Positions 1 through 9,948 of a stretch of DNA of 64,000 nucleotides are shown piece by piece. Numbering within the stretch: position 1 is the stretch's first letter; each line of letters opens with the position of its first letter. The translations under genes were made by a program, and so were the position numbers. The notes beneath the pieces were generated by a model. The model worked only from the letters and a program-made list of their open reading frames with translations. It was not told where the DNA came from and ran no database searches. The stretch spans positions 186,001 to 250,000 of the forward strand of contig JADJVE010000004.1 of the NCBI GenBank assembly GCA_016716715.1, in the 5' to 3' direction. Source of the stretch: Acidobacteriota bacterium (lineage in GTDB: Bacteria; Acidobacteriota; Thermoanaerobaculia; UBA5066).

Positions 1-350
1 TGTGCCTCGTGCTCCTCATCATCTTCATGGTCGTCACGCCGATGCTGCAGAAGGGCAAGCCCGTCATGCTTCCGCAGACGGAGCGCCCGGACAAGAAGCC
101 GGAATCCGACAAGGAGCTCCTGATCTCCATCCAGGCGGACAAGACCATCTTCATCGACACGAAGTGGTTCCCCGACAAGGATTTCGCAGCCAAGATGAAG
201 GAGATCGGGGAGCGTTCCGCGAACAAGGACGTGCTCGTCAAGGCCGACCAGCGCCTGACCTACGGCGACGTGAAGAACGTCATGCGCATGATCAAGGACG
301 GCGGATTCGAGCGCGTCGGACTCATCACCGAGAAGAAGGGCGATAAGTAA
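1..350 (+). CDS. ExbD/TolR-family biopolymer transport protein, 5' truncated
   Basis: The start lies beyond the left edge of the window. The visible part opens inside the single transmembrane helix (VLLIIFMVVTPMLQKGK). It continues into a periplasmic domain with the usual ExbD ending, in which an ISIQADKTIFID strand is followed by a VLVKADQRLTYGDVKNVM segment. In the family these proteins pair with an ExbB/TolQ proton channel to energise outer-membrane processes. The next gene is a paralogue 11 bp downstream, so this looks like a TolQ/ExbB-ExbD-ExbD operon whose first gene is off the window. The catalytic Asp of the helix would lie just upstream of base 1 and cannot be checked. Confidence 0.9.
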   Translation, partial: CLVLLIIFMVVTPMLQKGKPVMLPQTERPDKKPESDKELLISIQADKTIFIDTKWFPDKDFAAKMKEIGERSANKDVLVKADQRLTYGDVKNVMRMIKDGGFERVGLITEKKGDK

Positions 351-361
351 GGAGTCAACCC

Positions 362-811
362 ATGAGCATGGGAGTCGGAAGCGGGGACGGCCCGAAGTCG
401 GAGATCAACGTCACTCCGCTCGTCGACGTCGTTCTCGTCCTCCTGATCATTTTCATGGTCGTCCAGCCGCTCCTCCAGCGCGGCTACGACGTCCAGGTTC
501 CACCGAACGCGCCGGCGACGCCTCCGAACACGCCGCCGCCGACGGACCAGATCATCGTGTCGATCACGGCGAACAAGGAGTACTACCTCAACAAGGAGAA
601 GGTCGAAGCCGCGAACATCGCGGTCCGTCTCCAGGAGGTCCTCCGGAACCGCGCGTCGAAGATCGTCTTCTTCTCAGCCGAGGACACCGTCAAGTACGCG
701 GACGTGATGACCCTCATGGACATCGTCCGCAACTCCGGGTCCGGCGACAAGAAGGTCAACATCGGCATCGTGATGGACTGGGTGAACCCCGCCGCGTCCG
801 CGACGCCGTGA
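362..811 (+). CDS. ExbD/TolR-family biopolymer transport protein
   Basis: 149 residues. A short cytoplasmic N-terminus (about 1-20) leads to the conserved EINVTPLVDVVLVLLIIFMV segment. The Asp in PLVDVVLVL is the proton-carrying residue of the ExbD/TolR family. A proline-rich linker (PPNAPATPPNTPPPTDQ) precedes the periplasmic domain, which has IIVSITANKEYYL and FFSAEDTVKYADVMTLMDIV. The start at 362 has an AAGGAG Shine-Dalgarno sequence at 348-353 that overlaps the previous gene's stop codon, so the two are translationally coupled. It would work with the upstream paralogue and an ExbB/TolQ channel. The cargo receptor is unknown. Confidence 0.92.
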   Translation: MSMGVGSGDGPKSEINVTPLVDVVLVLLIIFMVVQPLLQRGYDVQVPPNAPATPPNTPPPTDQIIVSITANKEYYLNKEKVEAANIAVRLQEVLRNRASKIVFFSAEDTVKYADVMTLMDIVRNSGSGDKKVNIGIVMDWVNPAASATP

Positions 812-906
812 CGCGTACGACCCCGCAAGGACCGCTCCCGCTCGCGTCCCCGGCTCACCCCCGGGGACGTTGTTCGTTTGCCCGCTGCAAGAAAGGATTT
901 GAACCG

Positions 907-3342
<2,436 letters not shown>

Positions 3343-3367
3343 CGCTCCAAAACCTCCGTTCCGTCGA

Positions 3368-3392
3368 GGGCCGCCTTCGGGCGGCCCTTTTT
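3368..3392 (+). terminator. Rho-independent terminator after hppA
   Basis: A perfect 8-bp stem GGGCCGCC / GGCGGCCC with a stable TTCG tetraloop, followed directly by five T residues. It lies 25 bp after the hppA stop and ends the exbD-exbD-hppA transcript. Confidence 0.93.
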
Positions 3393-3406
3393 CCTTCCGG
3401 GCTGGT

Positions 3407-3412
3407 TAGAAT
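3407..3412 (+). promoter_or_regulatory. Probable -10 box (TAGAAT) of the amino-acid permease
   Basis: TAGAAT lies between the hppA terminator and the permease start. The same hexamer precedes purC and the kinase gene in this window. Unlike purC, there is room for a leader with a good Shine-Dalgarno (AAGGAGGG) just before ATG 3436. Confidence 0.5.
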
Positions 3413-3435
3413 CCCCGCCAACCCAAGGAGGGTCG

Positions 3436-4857
3436 ATGGGAACGATGACCAAGTCCGGCACGACGCAGCCGGCCTATCCACGGACGCTTCCCCGCCGGCT
3501 CGGGCTCCTGGACGCGACGACGATCGTCGCCGGCTCGATGATCGGCTCGGGCATCTTCATCACGTCCGCGGACATCTCCCGCCAGGTGCGGAGCGGGTCC
3601 CTCCTCGTCCTCGTGTGGGTCTTCACCGCCCTCGTCACCGTCGCCGGCGCCTGGAGCTACGGGAAGCTCGCGATGGCGTTCCCGAAGGCGGGCGGCCAGT
3701 ACGTCTACCTCCGCGAGGCGTGGGGCGACCTCGGGGGGTTCCTGTTCGGCTGGGCCATGCTCCTCGTCATCCAGACGGGCACGATCGCCGCCGTGGCGGT
3801 CGCCTTCGCGAAGTACCTCGGCGTCCTGGTCCCGGCCGTCTCGAGCAAGCACGTGTTCTTCAAGGCCCGCTTCCTGAGCGTGACGCCCCTCGAGATCGTC
3901 GCGATCGCGCTCATCGTCCTCCTCACCTGGTGGAACACGACGAGCGTCGAGAACGGCGCCCGGCTCCAGAACGTATTCACGGCGGCGAAGGTCCTCTCCC
4001 TCGTCGGGCTCCTCGCCGTCTGCTTCACGGCCGGGAGCGGCCTCGCGACCACGAACTGGGCCTTCCCCGCGGCGGCCGACCTCAAGATGCCGCTGATCTG
4101 GGCGTTCGCCGTCGCGACGGTGGGCTCCCTCTTCTCCGCCGACGCATGGAACAACGTGACCTTCCTCGGCGAGGAGGTCCGCGACGCCGAGCGCAACGTG
4201 CCGCGCGCGCTCATCTACGGCACCGGCCTCGTGACGACGCTCTACGTTCTCGCGAACATCGGCTACCTGAACGCGCTCCCCCTTTCGGGAATCGCCTCGG
4301 CTCCCGAGGACCGCGTCGCGACGGCGGCCATCGGCGCCGTCACGGGCAGCGCCGAATCGGGAACCCCGGCGCTCATCATGGCGGTCGTCATCCTCGTGTC
4401 GACGTTCGGCTGCCTGAACGGACTCATCCTGTCGGGCTCGCGCGTCCTCTACGCCATGTCGCGCGACGGGCTCTTCCTGAAGTCGCTCGCCAGGGTCGCG
4501 CCCAGGACGATGATCCCGGTCAACGCGCTCGGCGCGCAGGCGCTCTGGGCTTCCCTCCTCTGCCTCTCGGGCAAGTACGGCGACCTCCTCGACTACGTCA
4601 TCGCGACGGTCCTGATCTTCTACATCGCGACGATCGTCGGCCGCTGGAAGCTCGCCCGGGAAATGCCCGCGCTCGCGCCGAAGACGTGGGCCGACAGGGT
4701 CGTGCCGGCCCTCTACGTCGCCGCGACGCTCTACGTCACGATTGCCCTCGCGATCTACAAGCCGGCCTACACCGTGCCCGGCCTCGTGATCGTCGCCCTC
4801 GGCATCCCGGCGTTCTACTTCTTCAAGTCGCGGCAGACGCCGGCCCCGCAGGCCTAG
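3436..4857 (+). CDS. APC-family amino-acid permease
   Basis: 473 residues with about 12 hydrophobic helices. The N-terminal signature TIVAGSMIGSGIFITSADI is the substrate-binding unwound helix 1 of APC/LAT-type amino-acid transporters. The GGQYVYLREAWG and FSADAWNNVTFLGEEV segments match helix 3 and helix 6 regions. A single-gene unit: its own -10 box and AAGGAGGG ribosome site follow the hppA terminator. Its TAG stop shares the palindrome CTAG with the stop of the convergent hemW gene. Substrate specificity cannot be read from sequence. Confidence 0.9.
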   Translation: MGTMTKSGTTQPAYPRTLPRRLGLLDATTIVAGSMIGSGIFITSADISRQVRSGSLLVLVWVFTALVTVAGAWSYGKLAMAFPKAGGQYVYLREAWGDLGGFLFGWAMLLVIQTGTIAAVAVAFAKYLGVLVPAVSSKHVFFKARFLSVTPLEIVAIALIVLLTWWNTTSVENGARLQNVFTAAKVLSLVGLLAVCFTAGSGLATTNWAFPAAADLKMPLIWAFAVATVGSLFSADAWNNVTFLGEEVRDAERNVPRALIYGTGLVTTLYVLANIGYLNALPLSGIASAPEDRVATAAIGAVTGSAESGTPALIMAVVILVSTFGCLNGLILSGSRVLYAMSRDGLFLKSLARVAPRTMIPVNALGAQALWASLLCLSGKYGDLLDYVIATVLIFYIATIVGRWKLAREMPALAPKTWADRVVPALYVAATLYVTIALAIYKPAYTVPGLVIVALGIPAFYFFKSRQTPAPQA

Positions 4858-6032
4858 ACGAGGGCCGAGAAGACCTCGTTCGACAGCAGCACGCCTTTTC
4901 GCGTCAGGCGGACCCGGGGAGGGGAAGAGGTTTCTTCGAGTAATTCGGCCAAAAAAGCATCTTCGAGCCGCTGAGCCGAAGCGACGGGAAGCGTCCTTCG
5001 GATTTCTTTGAAGGTGGAAGAGGGGACGCCGCCCGCGAGGCGCAGGCGCAGCATCAGCCCCTCTTTCACTCTAAGAAAATCCGAATCTTCGGTCTCTTCG
5101 GACGTGGCGGTGGGCGATTTCCCCTCCCGGGTTCGCTTCAGATACTCGGCGAGCATTCCTGTATTTGCATAACGCTTTTTCCCGTCGAACGAGTGCGCGG
5201 CGACGCCGAAGCCGAGGACCGGGACGAGCGTCCAGTACTTGAGGTTGTGGCGGCTCTCGAAGCCTCTCTTCGCCCAGTTCGACAGCTCGTAGCGCGGGAG
5301 GCCGGCCCTCTCGAGCCTCTCGTCCACCTCCAGCCAGCGGTCGGCCATCTCGTCGTCGTCGGCGAAAATCTCAGGCTGCGCCTTCTTCAGCGCCACGAGC
5401 CGGGGCGCCTTCTCGATCTCCAGGATGTAGACGGAGAGGTGGGCGACGCCGGCCTCCAGGAGGCCGTCCAGGCTCGCCCGGAGACTTTCCCGGGTCTGTC
5501 CCGGGATGCCGATCATGAGGTCCGCGGAGACGTTCCCGAAGGCCGCCACGGCCTCCCGGACGGCCTTCCGGGCGGCCGACGCGTCGTGCCGGCGCTCCAG
5601 GGGGACGAGCTCGGCGTCGACGAGGGACTGGACGCCGACGGACAGGCGGTTGACGCCCAGGACCCGCAGCTCGGAGATCTTTCCCGGAGTCAGATCGTCT
5701 GGATTCGCCTCGGCCGTGATCTCGACGTCCGAAGAGAGACCGAAGACGTCTTTGAAGGTCCCGAGCAGGCGGCCGAGGCGGCGCGCGTCGACATACGATG
5801 GGGTTCCCCCTCCGAAATAGACGGTGTCGAAGCCCGTCAGGCCACCCGCCGCCTCTCCCCCCCTCGCGCGAACTTCCCTCTCCACACCTTCAAAGAAATC
5901 TTCTTCTTCTCTCTTTCCTTCCAAAGCTACAAAAGAACAGTACGTACAGCGGTGAGCGCAGAAGGGCACGTGGACGTACGCGCCGGGCGCGGACGTCGCA
6001 CCCGGTGGGAGCCCGTCCGATTCCTGCGTCAC
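4854..6032 (-). CDS. hemW: HemW-like radical SAM protein (coproporphyrinogen III oxidase-like)
   Basis: 392 residues. The GTG start at 6032 overlaps the ribE stop (GTGA). N-terminal YVHVPFCAHRCTYC carries the CX3CX2C iron-sulfur cluster of radical SAM enzymes, followed by YFGGGTPSYV (SAM-binding GGGTP). Later come SVGVQSL and a C-terminal HemW winged-helix-like domain ending LTRKGVLLSNEVFSALV. HemW proteins are heme chaperones; true HemN enzymes have an extra Cys residue (CX3CX2CXC) that is absent here, so HemW is preferred. The gene holds four copies of the AT-rich repeat described elsewhere. Last gene of the large minus-strand directon. Confidence 0.88.
   Translation of the reverse strand: MTQESDGLPPGATSAPGAYVHVPFCAHRCTYCSFVALEGKREEEDFFEGVEREVRARGGEAAGGLTGFDTVYFGGGTPSYVDARRLGRLLGTFKDVFGLSSDVEITAEANPDDLTPGKISELRVLGVNRLSVGVQSLVDAELVPLERRHDASAARKAVREAVAAFGNVSADLMIGIPGQTRESLRASLDGLLEAGVAHLSVYILEIEKAPRLVALKKAQPEIFADDDEMADRWLEVDERLERAGLPRYELSNWAKRGFESRHNLKYWTLVPVLGFGVAAHSFDGKKRYANTGMLAEYLKRTREGKSPTATSEETEDSDFLRVKEGLMLRLRLAGGVPSSTFKEIRRTLPVASAQRLEDAFLAELLEETSSPPRVRLTRKGVLLSNEVFSALV
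4925..5082. repeat. AT-rich repeat copies in hemW 3' part
   Basis: Three copies of the dispersed motif (core TTTCTTMGAAGGTGRAAGAG): 4925-4948 (+, weak), 5000-5023 (+, full) and 5061-5082 (-). The last two face each other and both begin GGATTT. In HemW they encode LEETSS, STFKEI and DFLRVKE. Confidence 0.75.
5878..5903 (-). repeat. AT-rich repeat copy in hemW 5' part
   Basis: Minus-orientation full copy encoding EDFFEGVE, flanked by a pyrimidine-rich plus-strand tract (CTTCTTCTTCTCTC). Confidence 0.75.
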
Positions 6033-6685
6033 GCGTTTTCGGCCAGGAGCTGCCTGAGGCGCTCGTCGCGCGCGGGGGCGTCCGCGTCGCCGAGCCGAGC
6101 CGCGAGCAGGCGCTCGACGTACTTGCCGAGGACGTCGACCTCGAGATTCACGCGGTCGCCCGCCCTGCGGTCGCCGAGCGTCGTCTGGGCGAACGTGTGC
6201 GGGATGACGGCGACGTCGAACGAGCCTTCGCCGAGCGCCGCGATCGTGAGCGAGATGCCGTCGACGGCAATGGAGCCTTTCTCGACCGCGTAGCGCGCAA
6301 GAGCAGGCGGGAGGCCGAACGTGAACGTCCACGAGTCGCCGGCCGTCACCACCGAGACCACTTCCGAGGTCCCGTCGACGTGCCCCGCGACCACGTGCCC
6401 GCCCAGGCGGTCCGTCGGCAGGAGGGCCCTCTCGAGGTTCACCCGCGCGCCCGGCGCGAGGCCGCCGAGCGTCGTGCGGGCCAGGGTCTCGGGTGACACG
6501 TCGAACGTGAGCGTCTTCGGGTCGAGCGGCGGGACCACCGTCAGGCACACGCCCGACACCGCGATGCTCTCGCCGAGCGCCGCATCCGCATACCCGGACG
6601 GCCGCTCGACGGAGAGGACCGCGCCGCCCGGGGACGTGCGGCGCGCGGTTACTTTCGCCGACGCGGAGACGAGGCCCGTGAACAC
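6029..6685 (-). CDS. ribE: Riboflavin synthase, alpha subunit
   Basis: 218 residues starting MFTGLV, the invariant N-terminus of the family (GTG start 6685). Two tandem lumazine-binding barrels are visible: GESIAVSGVCLTV with LGGHVVAGHVDGTSEV in the first, and GSIAVDGISLTIA with NLEVDVLGKYVERL in the second. It converts two 6,7-dimethyl-8-ribityllumazine molecules to riboflavin. It follows ribD by 9 bp and overlaps hemW by 4 bp. The other pathway genes (ribBA, ribH) are not in the window. Confidence 0.96.
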   Translation of the reverse strand: MFTGLVSASAKVTARRTSPGGAVLSVERPSGYADAALGESIAVSGVCLTVVPPLDPKTLTFDVSPETLARTTLGGLAPGARVNLERALLPTDRLGGHVVAGHVDGTSEVVSVVTAGDSWTFTFGLPPALARYAVEKGSIAVDGISLTIAALGEGSFDVAVIPHTFAQTTLGDRRAGDRVNLEVDVLGKYVERLLAARLGDADAPARDERLRQLLAENA

Positions 6686-6694
6686 GCCCCGATC

Positions 6695-7828
6695 CTACGC
6701 CACGGGCCGCCGGCGGGCCGACAGGCGGACGTCGCCGCCGATCCGCACGACCTCCAGGTCCGAAAGCGCGATCGCGTCGAGGATGGTCCAGGCGCCCTCA
6801 CCGGCGACCGGGACGCGCGCGCCGACGCCGCCGAGGATCTTGGGGGCGATGTAGGCCGTCACGCGGTCCGCGAGACCCGCGGCAAGGAAGGACGCGGCGG
6901 TGACGCCGCCGCCCTCGACGAGAAGCGACCGAGCCTCGGCCGCGTAGAGGTCCGCGAGGAGCGCCGGGAGGTCGACGCCTCCGGACGGAGCCGGTTTCGA
7001 GACCACGTGGACGCCGCGGTCGCGGAAGGCCGCGAGGCGCGGGTCCCGCTCCGGAACGGCGGTTACGAGCCAGACTTCGCCGCCGGCCGCCGAGAAGACG
7101 CGAGCGGACGCCGAGACGCGGAGGGCGCCGTCGAGGACGAGCCTGCGGTGGGGCACGATCGCGGTGGACAGGGCGAGCCGCCGCGTCAGGAGCGGGTCGT
7201 CCGCCAGAACGGTGGACGCTCCGACGAGAATGGCGTCGTGCTCCTCCCGCAGGAGGAGCGCGTCGCGCCGGGCCGACTCGCCCGAGATCCACTGCGACTC
7301 GCCCGTCCGGGTGCCCGTCTTCCCGTCGAGGGACGCGGCCCACTTGAGGTGGACGAAAGGCCGGCGCTCGCGCGCGGACGTGAGGAACGGCTCGTTGACG
7401 CGTTCGGCCTCGGCGGCGAAAGCCCCGACGAGGACCTCGACGCCCTTGTCCCGGAGCCTCCGGACGCCGCGCCCCGAGATCCGCGGATCCGGATCCTCGA
7501 CGGAGCAGACCACGCGCGCGATCCCCGCGGCGAGGATCGCCTCCGTGCACGGCGCGGTGCGGCCGAAGTGCGAGCAGGGCTCGAGATTCACGAGGAGCGT
7601 GGCGCCGCGCGCCTTCTCCCCCGCCATGGCGAGCGCGGTGGCCTCGGCGTGCGCGCCGCCGGCCCGCTCGTGCCAGCCCTCGCCGACCACGGTGCCGCCC
7701 GGGTCCACGATGACGCAGCCGACCCGCGGATTCGGGGACACGGAGAACCGCCCGCGGGCGGCGAGCTCGAGGACGCGCCTCCAGAGGAAGTCGAGACCGG
7801 TCGGGGAGGTCGGCGCCGAGTCAGTCAT
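6695..7828 (-). CDS. ribD: Bifunctional diaminohydroxyphosphoribosylaminopyrimidine deaminase / reductase
   Basis: 377 residues. The N-terminal deaminase domain has the zinc ligands HAEA (GAHAEATAL) and PCSHFGRTAPC. The C-terminal reductase domain begins about residue 150 (FVHLKWAASLDGKTGT) with SRWIS-like ESQWISGESARRDALLLR, and contains LVEGGG for NADPH binding. It performs the second and third steps of riboflavin synthesis. The ATG at 7828 overlaps the end of ftsY by 8 bp (ATGACTGA), so ftsY, ribD and ribE are cotranscribed. Confidence 0.96.
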   Translation of the reverse strand: MTDSAPTSPTGLDFLWRRVLELAARGRFSVSPNPRVGCVIVDPGGTVVGEGWHERAGGAHAEATALAMAGEKARGATLLVNLEPCSHFGRTAPCTEAILAAGIARVVCSVEDPDPRISGRGVRRLRDKGVEVLVGAFAAEAERVNEPFLTSARERRPFVHLKWAASLDGKTGTRTGESQWISGESARRDALLLREEHDAILVGASTVLADDPLLTRRLALSTAIVPHRRLVLDGALRVSASARVFSAAGGEVWLVTAVPERDPRLAAFRDRGVHVVSKPAPSGGVDLPALLADLYAAEARSLLVEGGGVTAASFLAAGLADRVTAYIAPKILGGVGARVPVAGEGAWTILDAIALSDLEVVRIGGDVRLSARRRPVA

Positions 7829-8762
7829 CGACGAGCGCGGACGCGAACGCGTCGGGATCGAAATCGAGGAGGTCGTCGGCCGTCTCGCCGACGCCGACGT
7901 ACTTCACGGGCAGGCCGAGCTCCCGGACGATCGCGAGGATGACGCCGCCTTTGGCCGTCCCGTCCATCTTCGTGAGGACGAGGCCCGTCACGCCGGCCGA
8001 CTTCGTGAACTCGCGGGCCTGGGAGATGCCGTTCATGCCCGTCACGGCGTCGAGGACGAGGAGGACCTCGTGGGGCGCACCGGGGACGAGGCGCGCCGCG
8101 ACGCGCCGCATCTTCGAGAGCTCCTCCATGAGGTTGTGCTTCGTGTGGAGGCGCCCCGCCGTGTCGACGAAGAGGACGTCGGCCTTCTTGGCCACGGCCG
8201 CGGCGCACGCATCGTGGACGACGGCGGCCGGATCGGCGCCGGACTTGAGCTTCACGAGCGGGATGCCGATACGGTCGGCCCAGATCTGGAGCTGCTCGAG
8301 GGCGGCGGCGCGGAACGTGTCGGCGGCCGCGAGGATCACGGACTTCCCGTCCGCGACGGCGCGCGCGGCGAGCTTCGCCGCCGTCGTGGTCTTGCCGGTT
8401 CCGTTCACGCCGACCATGAAGACGACGTGCGGACTCCCGGCCGCGACCTCGGGCCCTGCGACGGTGAGGCGCCGCGCGATTTCGGCCTTGAGGACGCGGC
8501 GCACGACGTCGGCTTCGCCCGCGTCGCGGCGCCCGGCTTCCTCCCGGACGGCGGCGACCAGCTCGGCGGCCGTCGCCGGCCCGACGTCGGCCGACAGGAG
8601 AGCGTCCTCGAGGGCTTCCAGCGCCCGCGGGTCGGGCTCGAACTTCGCCTTGATCGCCCCGCCCACCTTCGCGATGAGCTCGGTGTGCGTCATGAACAGC
8701 CCGCGCTTCAGGCGGGCGAACACGGAGGGAGAGGGCTTTCCGGGGGTCTCGTCAGAGGCCAT
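7821..8762 (-). CDS. ftsY: Signal recognition particle receptor FtsY
   Basis: 313 residues, a short form lacking the acidic A domain of E. coli FtsY. An N-domain helical bundle (about 10-95) leads into the SRP-type GTPase: G1 VGVNGTGKTTTAAKLA, then AADTFRAAALEQL, G3 VDTAGRLHTKHNLMEEL, G4 LTKMDGTAKGG and the closing GVGETADDLLDFD. It docks SRP-ribosome complexes at the inner membrane. Its riboflavin and roadblock neighbours are not functionally linked; the directon appears to be a housekeeping superoperon. Confidence 0.96.
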   Translation of the reverse strand: MASDETPGKPSPSVFARLKRGLFMTHTELIAKVGGAIKAKFEPDPRALEALEDALLSADVGPATAAELVAAVREEAGRRDAGEADVVRRVLKAEIARRLTVAGPEVAAGSPHVVFMVGVNGTGKTTTAAKLAARAVADGKSVILAAADTFRAAALEQLQIWADRIGIPLVKLKSGADPAAVVHDACAAAVAKKADVLFVDTAGRLHTKHNLMEELSKMRRVAARLVPGAPHEVLLVLDAVTGMNGISQAREFTKSAGVTGLVLTKMDGTAKGGVILAIVRELGLPVKYVGVGETADDLLDFDPDAFASALVDD

Positions 8763-8791
8763 GGGCCCGCGAGACTAGCAGGCCGGAGGCG

Positions 8792-9142
8792 TCAGGAGAC
8801 TTCGGAGGCGAGGCGCTCGCGGGCCGCGTCCATGCCGGCCTTCACGACCGACGGGCGGCCGTCCGGCGAGAGGACGACGAGCAGGAAAAAGCCGGCCTTC
8901 ACGGGCGCGCTGAGGACTTTTCTTCCGTCGAATTCCAGCGCGAGCCCCGAGACCGGCCCGAGGCCCGCCCGGTCCGCGGCCCTTCCGAGCTCGGCCAGCC
9001 AGACCGATTGGTAAGCGCCCAGGACCTCGGTCGCGGCCTGGTCGCCCGCCCGCGCGATGACTTCGCCCTGAGGATCGAGAAACGCGGCGCCGAGGGCGCC
9101 CGGCGACTCGAGGATGCTCGACAGGATCGTTTCGAAACTCAC
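8792..9142 (-). CDS. Roadblock/LC7-like small protein
   Basis: 116 residues, no signal or membrane segment. The pattern GALGAAFLDPQGEVIARAG, a long helix, then LALEFDGRKVLSAPVKAGFFLLVVLSPDG fits the alpha-beta-alpha Roadblock/LC7 fold. In bacteria such proteins regulate small GTPases of the MglA/Rab type or polarity systems. The GTG start overlaps the TPR lipoprotein stop (GTGA). The family assignment is by pattern only; no GTPase partner is in the window. Confidence 0.65.
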   Translation of the reverse strand: MSFETILSSILESPGALGAAFLDPQGEVIARAGDQAATEVLGAYQSVWLAELGRAADRAGLGPVSGLALEFDGRKVLSAPVKAGFFLLVVLSPDGRPSVVKAGMDAARERLASEVS

Positions 9143-9948
9143 GACTTCCCCTCCGACGGCCGGGGCTCGTTGTCGAGCCAGCGTTTCGCCTTACGGCCTT
9201 CATCGCTCTCGGGCGAAGCCTCCACCGCCCGCTGCATGAACTTGCGGGCGAGGTCCCGCCGGTCGCTCGCGAGCAGGCAGATCGCCGCCTGGTAGTTCGC
9301 CACGGGGTCCTTCGGCTCGTCCTTCAGGACGACGAGGAAGTCCTCGAGCGCGTTCGACGTCTGCTCGAGCTTCATCCGAGCGAGCCCGCGCGCGCGGTAG
9401 GCCCGGGTGTTGTCCGGCGAGTCCGCGATCGCGAGGGAATACTCGCGCTCGGCGTCGCGGTGCCGCCCCCGCTTGTCCTGGAGCAGGCCGAGGTTGTAGT
9501 GGGCGTTCACCTTCTCGGGAGTCGGGGGCCCGTCGAGGACGGCCTGGAAGTCGGTCTCCGCGTCGTCCCACTTGCCGGCCTGGAAGTACGCGACGCCGCG
9601 GTTGTTCCGGGCCTCCACGAAGGTGTCGTCGAGCGAGAGCGCATCCGAAAAGGACCGCAGGGCACCCGGATAGTCCTTCTTGTAGAGGAGCGCGAGGCCC
9701 ATGGCATTCGGCACGTGCGGGTCCCGCGGCGCGCTCTGCCTCGCCCGCTGCAACAGCGCGATCGCCTCGTCCGCGCGCCCCTCGCGCAGCATCGTCAGGG
9801 CGCTGCGGTAGTCCACGAGGTCCGCGAGGACGGGATTCTCCTTGGGGGGCGCGGCCAGCTGCGGGGCGCAGCCGGAAGCCGCAAGGCTGGCGAGCAGGAG
9901 GACGGCCCCGGCCGAGGCCGCCCGACGGGCCGGAGGGCCGCCCGTCAC
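9139..9948 (-). CDS. TPR-repeat lipoprotein
   Basis: 269 residues from a GTG that overlaps the HD-GYP stop. A signal peptide with lipobox LAASGC (Cys about residue 29) predicts lipidation. Four to five TPR units follow from about residue 45: repeats such as AIALLQRARQSAPRDPHVPNA, ALRSFSDALSLDDTFVEARN and NAHYNLGLLQDKRGRHRDAE. TPR lipoproteins act as periplasmic scaffolds. Its place between HD-GYP and a roadblock-like gene, with coupled starts on both sides, suggests the three are made together. Confidence 0.85.
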   Translation of the reverse strand: MTGGPPARRAASAGAVLLLASLAASGCAPQLAAPPKENPVLADLVDYRSALTMLREGRADEAIALLQRARQSAPRDPHVPNAMGLALLYKKDYPGALRSFSDALSLDDTFVEARNNRGVAYFQAGKWDDAETDFQAVLDGPPTPEKVNAHYNLGLLQDKRGRHRDAEREYSLAIADSPDNTRAYRARGLARMKLEQTSNALEDFLVVLKDEPKDPVANYQAAICLLASDRRDLARKFMQRAVEASPESDEGRKAKRWLDNEPRPSEGKS